From NCBI GenBank assembly GCA_050260375.1, contig JBLNCA010000037.1, forward strand, positions 62,001 through 126,000: a stretch of DNA of 64,000 nt. The letters are read 5' to 3'. Of this stretch, positions 59,994 through 64,000 are shown in pieces. The notes below the pieces were generated by a model. That model saw only the letters and a list, made by a program, of their open reading frames with translations. It was not told the DNA's origin and searched no databases. Every line of letters begins with the position of its first letter. Position 1 is the stretch's first letter. Both the position numbers and the translations under genes were made by a program. The stretch comes from DTFZ01 sp050260375. GTDB taxonomy: Bacteria > Bacillota > Clostridia > Christensenellales > SZUA-584.

Positions 59994-60479
59994 TCATATA
60001 ACCCGTATGCTTCTCGGTGAAACGGTACGGACTTCAAGCTTACTGGTTTCACAGCAAAACTCAATCGATCTCCCGCTGCTGCCGCCGATGTCCTCGGCAA
60101 TGAGGGCGATGGAGCTTTCCTTGAGGACTTTATAACACATCTCCACATTCTTCTGCCCGACGTTTATAACGTCGTTGTTATAGGAAGCGTTGAACATATG
60201 CGCTCCCCCGGCGGCCTTCGCTACCAGCCTTGAGCGCGGCGCGCCCTGTGCGGTGAGCTGATGTATGAGCTCTATAATACCTGTATCGGCATATTTGTAT
60301 TTGTTCGTTACCACAGTTCCTTTCGGAGCGGTGGGAAGCATTATATGTATCATCCCGCTTATCTTGCTCACGGGGTCGTAAATCACCAAACCCACGCATG
60401 AACCAAGGCCCAGGGTCACCAGCTTGTCGGGCGATTGGGCTATCCGCGACTCGGCGATACCTAACGTAATTATCCTCAT
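59994..60479 (-). CDS. cheD: Chemoreceptor glutamine deamidase CheD
   Basis: Deamidates receptor glutamines and enhances CheC phosphatase. Seen: 161 residues; the TLGLGSCVGLVIYDP segment with the catalytic Cys (in GSC), the GMIHIMLP motif with catalytic His, KYADTGIIELIHQL, AKAAGGAHMF and NVGQKN. All three catalytic positions (Cys, His, Thr in the KYADT region) are present. One base separates it from cheC, so it is co-translated with it. Confidence 0.95.
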   Translation of the reverse strand: MRIITLGIAESRIAQSPDKLVTLGLGSCVGLVIYDPVSKISGMIHIMLPTAPKGTVVTNKYKYADTGIIELIHQLTAQGAPRSRLVAKAAGGAHMFNASYNNDVINVGQKNVEMCYKVLKESSIALIAEDIGGSSGRSIEFCCETSKLEVRTVSPRSIRVI

Positions 60480-60480
60480 G

Positions 60481-61101
60481 TCAGAAAGCTTCCATTTTGC
60501 TTATTAACGTCTTGTATGATTCCAAATCGGGAATCAGGAAGAAATGGCCGAATATGCTCTGCTCATTGTCCTGAAACTCCGTCTCCATGAACATGACGCT
60601 ATCGCAGACGTCCCCGTACGCGACAGCAAGAAGGTTCATAACGGCGCCGGCCATGTCAAAAACAACGTCGGGTACCGAAACGTCAATTGTCAGCCCGGTC
60701 AGCTGGGATATCGCGTTTACATATGAACTGACGAGTATGTTTGCCAGCTCTTTGATAGCCGATATCTGCATCTCCTGTTTCTCGGGCTCCGGCATGCCGT
60801 CCGCCACGCCCTGCAGCATCGTATCAGCTATCTTTCGCGAGTCTTCCTTATCCATTACCAAAAGTATAAAGCCGTTTATGTCCCCGCATATTCCCACCAA
60901 TAAACCCGCTACGACATTTTCAGGCCCGTTAAGTATTTCGCATATCTGCCCGTATTCGCAGAACTGCGCCCGAGGCACGCGTATTGCTACGTCGTGGGAG
61001 AGCATCATAGAGAGGGCGGTAGCCGCATGGCTTGCGCCTATGTTCTCAAGCTCCCTGAAAAAGTCAAGTTGGTTATTGTTTATTTTATTAAGATCGAACA
61101 T
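60481..61101 (-). CDS. cheC: CheY-P phosphatase CheC
   Basis: Dephosphorylates CheY-P; partner of CheD. Seen: 206 residues with two active-site motifs of the D/S-x3-E-x2-N type: DFFRELEN near the N-terminus and SAIKELAN in the middle, each followed by the family helix (IGASHAATALSMML and ILVSSYVNAISQLTG). Both being intact makes it a CheC rather than CheX or FliY. The ATG at 61101 follows GAGGGG closely; a longer frame exists upstream without support. First gene of the che operon, with a sigma-28-like promoter about 70 bp upstream. Confidence 0.93.
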   Translation of the reverse strand: MFDLNKINNNQLDFFRELENIGASHAATALSMMLSHDVAIRVPRAQFCEYGQICEILNGPENVVAGLLVGICGDINGFILLVMDKEDSRKIADTMLQGVADGMPEPEKQEMQISAIKELANILVSSYVNAISQLTGLTIDVSVPDVVFDMAGAVMNLLAVAYGDVCDSVMFMETEFQDNEQSIFGHFFLIPDLESYKTLISKMEAF

Positions 61102-61170
61102 GCCCCTCACACTCGACAATAGAATTGTTGCCAATTTATTACAAGCCTTTGGATTCAACGGCTAATTTAT

Positions 61171-61198
61171 ATATCGAAACATTTTCAAAAACTATTTA
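61171..61198 (-). promoter_or_regulatory. Candidate sigma-28 (SigD) promoter of the che operon
   Basis: On the minus strand TAAA (61198-61195), 16 nt, TTCGATAT (61178-61171), compared with TAAA-N15-GCCGATAT. It is upstream of cheC in the divergent region to the FliK-like gene. Confidence 0.5.
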
Positions 61199-61294
61199 AT
61201 CCTTTTTATAAAAACCGATAAATAATATAGACCTCTATTGCGCTGCAACTGACGGCGCTACCAGAAATTTGAATGAGATTAGGATAAATTAACA

Positions 61295-62932
61295 ATGAAG
61301 ATTGAAAACATCGGCCAGATAAAAGAGGTCGAACAGATACAAATAATTTCCGAGTATACGGCTCCGAAGTTCACCGAAGGCCAGATACTGATTGCCCGCG
61401 TGGAAAACATACAGGGCGACAAAGTCATGCTTAAAAATAATGAAGGCAGACTTTTTATGGCTCAAATGCAGAGCGATCTCGGGCTTTCGGAAGGCGATAA
61501 CGTGGAAGTGGCAGCTAACAAGAACGGCTCGGGGTATGTGCTGCACCTTCTGGACGTTGAATCTTCAAACAAGCAAAGCGATTCTCTCGCTGCGGCCCGT
61601 TACAATATTCCCGGTACGCTTGCTACAATTAAAGCGAACCCGGGGCTCGACCCCAAGGCCGCGGCTTTCCTTATCGAGAATAACATTCCCCGCACGCCCG
61701 AAAACATAGCGACGCTTGCGCAGATCGCTAAGGGGGATTCGAATTTGGGCGCGCTGCTTAAAAGTATTGTGTCGGGATTGGTGAGCCTTGATGCGTCCGC
61801 ACAGGCTGCCGCAGCTCCCGGTATGAAGGCAACGCAAGCAAAGCCCGGAATGCAGAACCCTGAGGTGCATTATATTATAGAAGAAAACACAGCTCAGCCG
61901 GATGTGGAGGGGAAGCAAACCGCCCAAAAGCCCGGCCAGACGGGCCAGCTAACGGCTAAGGGCGCAGAGGCCGCCCAAATAGGCGCCTCGGCAGAGCACA
62001 TAGCCCAAAGCCCCAAGGGGGCGACGGAAGCAGCCGGCGCTTTGTCTCTCAATACCGGCGCCACGCAGCTAAAGACGCCTTCAAACGTCGGGCAGATGGC
62101 AGGGCAAGCGGGGCAGGCGAGCGCTGCGAGCGTTCAGATTCCAGCCGAGCAGGCGGGCGTTTTACAGAATAAGGTTTCAGGCGAGGCGCAGCAGGTTATA
62201 TTAAATGAAGATATATCTCTAATGAAAGAAAAGTTGGCTGCCGAAGGCACCGCGCCGTTGGAAAAGGACATCGCGGCGTTTGAACGTCTGTTGCCGGAAA
62301 CGGACGGAAACTTCCGTCATGTTGATAAAAAAGAAATAACGGATAAGATATTGGACCTGTTTTGCAAGCCGGATAAACAGACGGGCGCGGAGTTTAAAAA
62401 AGCAGTACTGGATATACCCGACAAACTCGGCGAGCTAAAGCTTTTGCTGCAGCATGCCGATAAACAGGATATAGGGATTCTGCAGAAGGCCGAACAGGCA
62501 CAGAAACAGCTTGAGCTACTGGCCGAAGCGAAACGCTTTGACTGCATACAGATACCTTTCATGCTAAAAAACGGGCCGGAAAGGACAGCCGAGCTGTATG
62601 TCTACCGGCGCAAGCGCAATCAGAAAGAGGCCGGCGAGGAAGGGCTTACCGTGCTCATAGCGCTGGACACGCAGTACATCGGGCGCGTTGAAACACTGCT
62701 GAAAACATCAGGCAAAAGCCTGTCGGTGGAATTCCGCCTTGAGCAAAAGGAAATACAGCCCGAGATAATTAAGAGGTCGAAAGCTCTTTCAAAGGCGTTG
62801 GAAAACGCGGGGTATACATTGAAAAGCCTCAAAATAACGGGATTGGAAACAAGGACGAACGTACTCAACGCGGGAGGGGTGTTGATACCCGACGCGGGCG
62901 TGAGCTCCGGTAACATAGACGTGCATGTATGA
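61295..62932 (+). CDS. FliK-like flagellar hook-length control protein
   Basis: Seen: 545 residues; an N-terminal part with a beta-barrel-like GQILIARVENIQGDKVMLKN segment; a long Ala/Gln/Lys-rich, low-complexity middle (about 160-300), as in export-apparatus rulers; and a C-terminal globular domain with IQIPFMLKNGPERTAELYVYR, LTVLIALDTQYIGRVE and a beta-strand pattern resembling the FliK hook domain. Synteny: the next gene is an FlhB-C-like protein, as in Bacillus ylqG-ylqH. Function by analogy: sets hook or rod length or switches export specificity. The ATG has a weak AGGA site. Its stop overlaps the next start by 4 nt (ATGA). Confidence 0.72.
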   Translation: MKIENIGQIKEVEQIQIISEYTAPKFTEGQILIARVENIQGDKVMLKNNEGRLFMAQMQSDLGLSEGDNVEVAANKNGSGYVLHLLDVESSNKQSDSLAAARYNIPGTLATIKANPGLDPKAAAFLIENNIPRTPENIATLAQIAKGDSNLGALLKSIVSGLVSLDASAQAAAAPGMKATQAKPGMQNPEVHYIIEENTAQPDVEGKQTAQKPGQTGQLTAKGAEAAQIGASAEHIAQSPKGATEAAGALSLNTGATQLKTPSNVGQMAGQAGQASAASVQIPAEQAGVLQNKVSGEAQQVILNEDISLMKEKLAAEGTAPLEKDIAAFERLLPETDGNFRHVDKKEITDKILDLFCKPDKQTGAEFKKAVLDIPDKLGELKLLLQHADKQDIGILQKAEQAQKQLELLAEAKRFDCIQIPFMLKNGPERTAELYVYRRKRNQKEAGEEGLTVLIALDTQYIGRVETLLKTSGKSLSVEFRLEQKEIQPEIIKRSKALSKALENAGYTLKSLKITGLETRTNVLNAGGVLIPDAGVSSGNIDVHV

Positions 62933-63243
62933 GAGAATATGAAGGACATGAGAATGAAGAAACACTCGCGGCTGCGCTGAAGTACGACGCAAAGAAGGAC
63001 AGCGCTCCGCATGTTGTCGCGCTGGGAAAAGGATATGTGGCGCAAAACATGATTCAGGCGGCGCAGGAAAACAATATCAAGGTCGTAAAAGACAACAAAC
63101 TGGCTCCCGTACTGCACAAGCTGAGCGTGGGCGACGAGATCCCCGAACAGCTTTATAAGGCGGTAGCCGAAATATTGGTGTTCGTAGCCGGTTTGGATAA
63201 CGAACGCAAATCGAAGTTCGGATTGGAAAAGACGAAAGGATAA
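62929..63243 (+). CDS. FlhB C-terminal domain-like protein (YlqH/FhlB type)
   Basis: Seen: 104 residues matching the cytosolic C-terminal domain of FlhB/EscU export-switch proteins: AAALKYDAKKDSAPHVVALGKGYVA, IQAAQENNIKVVKDNKLAPVL, and a C-terminal helix YKAVAEILVFVAGLD. The autocleavage motif NPTH is not present; the corresponding position reads NPxxx-less ALKYDAKKD, so it resembles the part left after cleavage. No membrane helices. Starts inside the stop of the FliK-like gene (ATGA). Likely a free-standing stand-in for the FlhB C-domain in export. Confidence 0.88.
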   Translation: MREYEGHENEETLAAALKYDAKKDSAPHVVALGKGYVAQNMIQAAQENNIKVVKDNKLAPVLHKLSVGDEIPEQLYKAVAEILVFVAGLDNERKSKFGLEKTKG

Positions 63244-63249
63244 CAAGAC

Positions 63250-64000
63250 ATGGCTATAAGCGTAAACGACGTAATGCAGACAGCTTTGCTTAATAACGCA
63301 TCATCGGCATATGGCACAGCCGGAAATACGTCAAGCGCATTCAACTCAATGCTGCTCGAAGCGCTGGGCGACGGCGACGACGCGGGGAACGACCAGTCGT
63401 TTCTGCCGGATACTAGCTCAACGTACGCGCTGCTGTCTTGTCTGTTAAGCTCGGGATTAAACAGCAGTTCCAATATGATGTTGCTTAGCCTGTGCAGCGC
63501 GCTGTATGGCGACGGTTCAATACCGCTTGCCGGCATAACTAATTCGTATGCAAATACCGCCGCGGCTGCAAAGGCGTATGCAAATCAGGGAGATGGGTAT
63601 ATTCCCGCGAATCCCTCAAAGCCCGCCCGGCCCGCGATAACGAGCAACCCGGGCAACCGTTCGGCCGCGCTTTATACTGCGGTGATAAACCAGTTCAACG
63701 TCGAGACAAATGAACGCTATCAGCCTGACGGCGGCACATACTGCAACATATTCGTATGGGACGTAACAAGCGCCATGGGCGCGGAGATACCGCATTATTA
63801 TGACGCAAAAACGGGGGTTCCGATGTCGTACGGCGACAAGGGAGCGAATCAGATGAACGCTAACTCGATGTATAAGTGGCTGCACGAATACGGCAGCCAG
63901 TACGGCTGGTTCGAAGTAACTCCCGAGAAAGCGCAGCAGCTTGCGAATGAGGGCCATCCGGTAGTTACAGCGCTTTACAGGAACGGCGCGCACGGGCATG
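63250..64000 (+). CDS. Putative cysteine-type hydrolase, 3' end outside window
   Basis: Partial gene, 250 codons seen, open at the right edge. Residues 1-120 are Ala/Ser/Leu-rich with no signal peptide, rather like flagellar cap or rod proteins. From about 135: SAALYTAVINQFNVETNERYQP, then GGTYCNIFVWDVTSAMGAEIPHYYD with a candidate nucleophile Cys 165, WLHEYGSQYGWFEVTPEKAQ, and AGHPVV-like NEGHPVVTALY, with NGAHGH at the edge as the likely His. This pattern resembles CHAP/NlpC-like amidohydrolases found in phage and cell-wall enzymes. AAAGGA precedes the ATG, 7 nt after the FlhB-like stop. Possible role: opening peptidoglycan for the flagellar rod. Confidence 0.65.
   Translation, partial: MAISVNDVMQTALLNNASSAYGTAGNTSSAFNSMLLEALGDGDDAGNDQSFLPDTSSTYALLSCLLSSGLNSSSNMMLLSLCSALYGDGSIPLAGITNSYANTAAAAKAYANQGDGYIPANPSKPARPAITSNPGNRSAALYTAVINQFNVETNERYQPDGGTYCNIFVWDVTSAMGAEIPHYYDAKTGVPMSYGDKGANQMNANSMYKWLHEYGSQYGWFEVTPEKAQQLANEGHPVVTALYRNGAHGH

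Overview
The window looks like a chromosomal segment of a motile, endospore-forming member of the Clostridia (Bacillota). The evidence is dipicolinate synthase genes (dpaA/dpaB), a run of genes in the order known around Bacillus mlpA-spoVFAB-tepA-ftsK-pgsA-recA, a CheC/CheD-type chemotaxis set, a CIRCE-controlled groESL operon, Gram-positive wall proteins (LCP, PASTA, NlpC/P60), and c-di-AMP and yjdF-type RNA leaders. I cannot name the genus. No rRNA, tRNA, complete insertion sequence, prophage or CRISPR array was seen.

Layout. 1-3154 (minus strand): a type IIA topoisomerase pair (A subunit cut by the window edge) and a dCMP deaminase. 3265-5760: feoAB ferrous iron uptake behind a palindromic site. 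5948-7995: groES-groEL. 8139-13872: single genes (DUF3888 protein, M20 peptidase, DegV protein, sirtuin, YjdF protein behind a probable yjdF-type switch, substrate-binding lipoprotein). 14080-24329: the sporulation/chromosome run ylxY-like, mlpA, dUTPase, dpaA, dpaB, tepA-like, ftsK/spoIIIE, rimO, pgsA, recA. 24752-32177: three tandem LytR-CpsA-Psr paralogues and an NlpC/P60 hydrolase with a structured leader. 32290-36626: a corrinoid module (PocR/AraC regulator, corrinoid protein, DUF1638 protein, RACo-like activator). 36633-41180 (minus): ABC transporter plus a seven-repeat PASTA protein. 41490-50671: signalling genes (a large hybrid kinase, a two-component pair, an ABC exporter, a third kinase). 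51223-52337 (minus): dapB behind a c-di-AMP riboswitch. 52775-56264: a zinc-ribbon repeat protein interrupted by TGA, a DUF438/hemerythrin/PAS protein, a YihY-type membrane protein. 56401-61101 (minus): cheC-cheD-cheY-cheA and an HD-GYP protein. 61295-64000: FliK-like, FlhB-C-like and a truncated cysteine hydrolase-like gene.

Three themes stand out. First, a family of about 42-bp palindromic repeats (about 18 units at six intergenic loci, plus a related hairpin) whose stem arms change together from copy to copy. Second, RNA-level control: a c-di-AMP riboswitch with terminator before dapB, a yjdF-type leader that can mask the ribosome binding site, and an unassigned structured leader before the NlpC/P60 gene. 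Since DapB competes with dipicolinate synthase for the DapA product, and dpaAB lies in the same window, the dapB switch could steer flux between wall/lysine and spore dipicolinate. Third, a corrinoid activation/regulation module with no substrate methyltransferase beside it, whose activator has a four-cysteine N-terminus instead of the usual ferredoxin domain.
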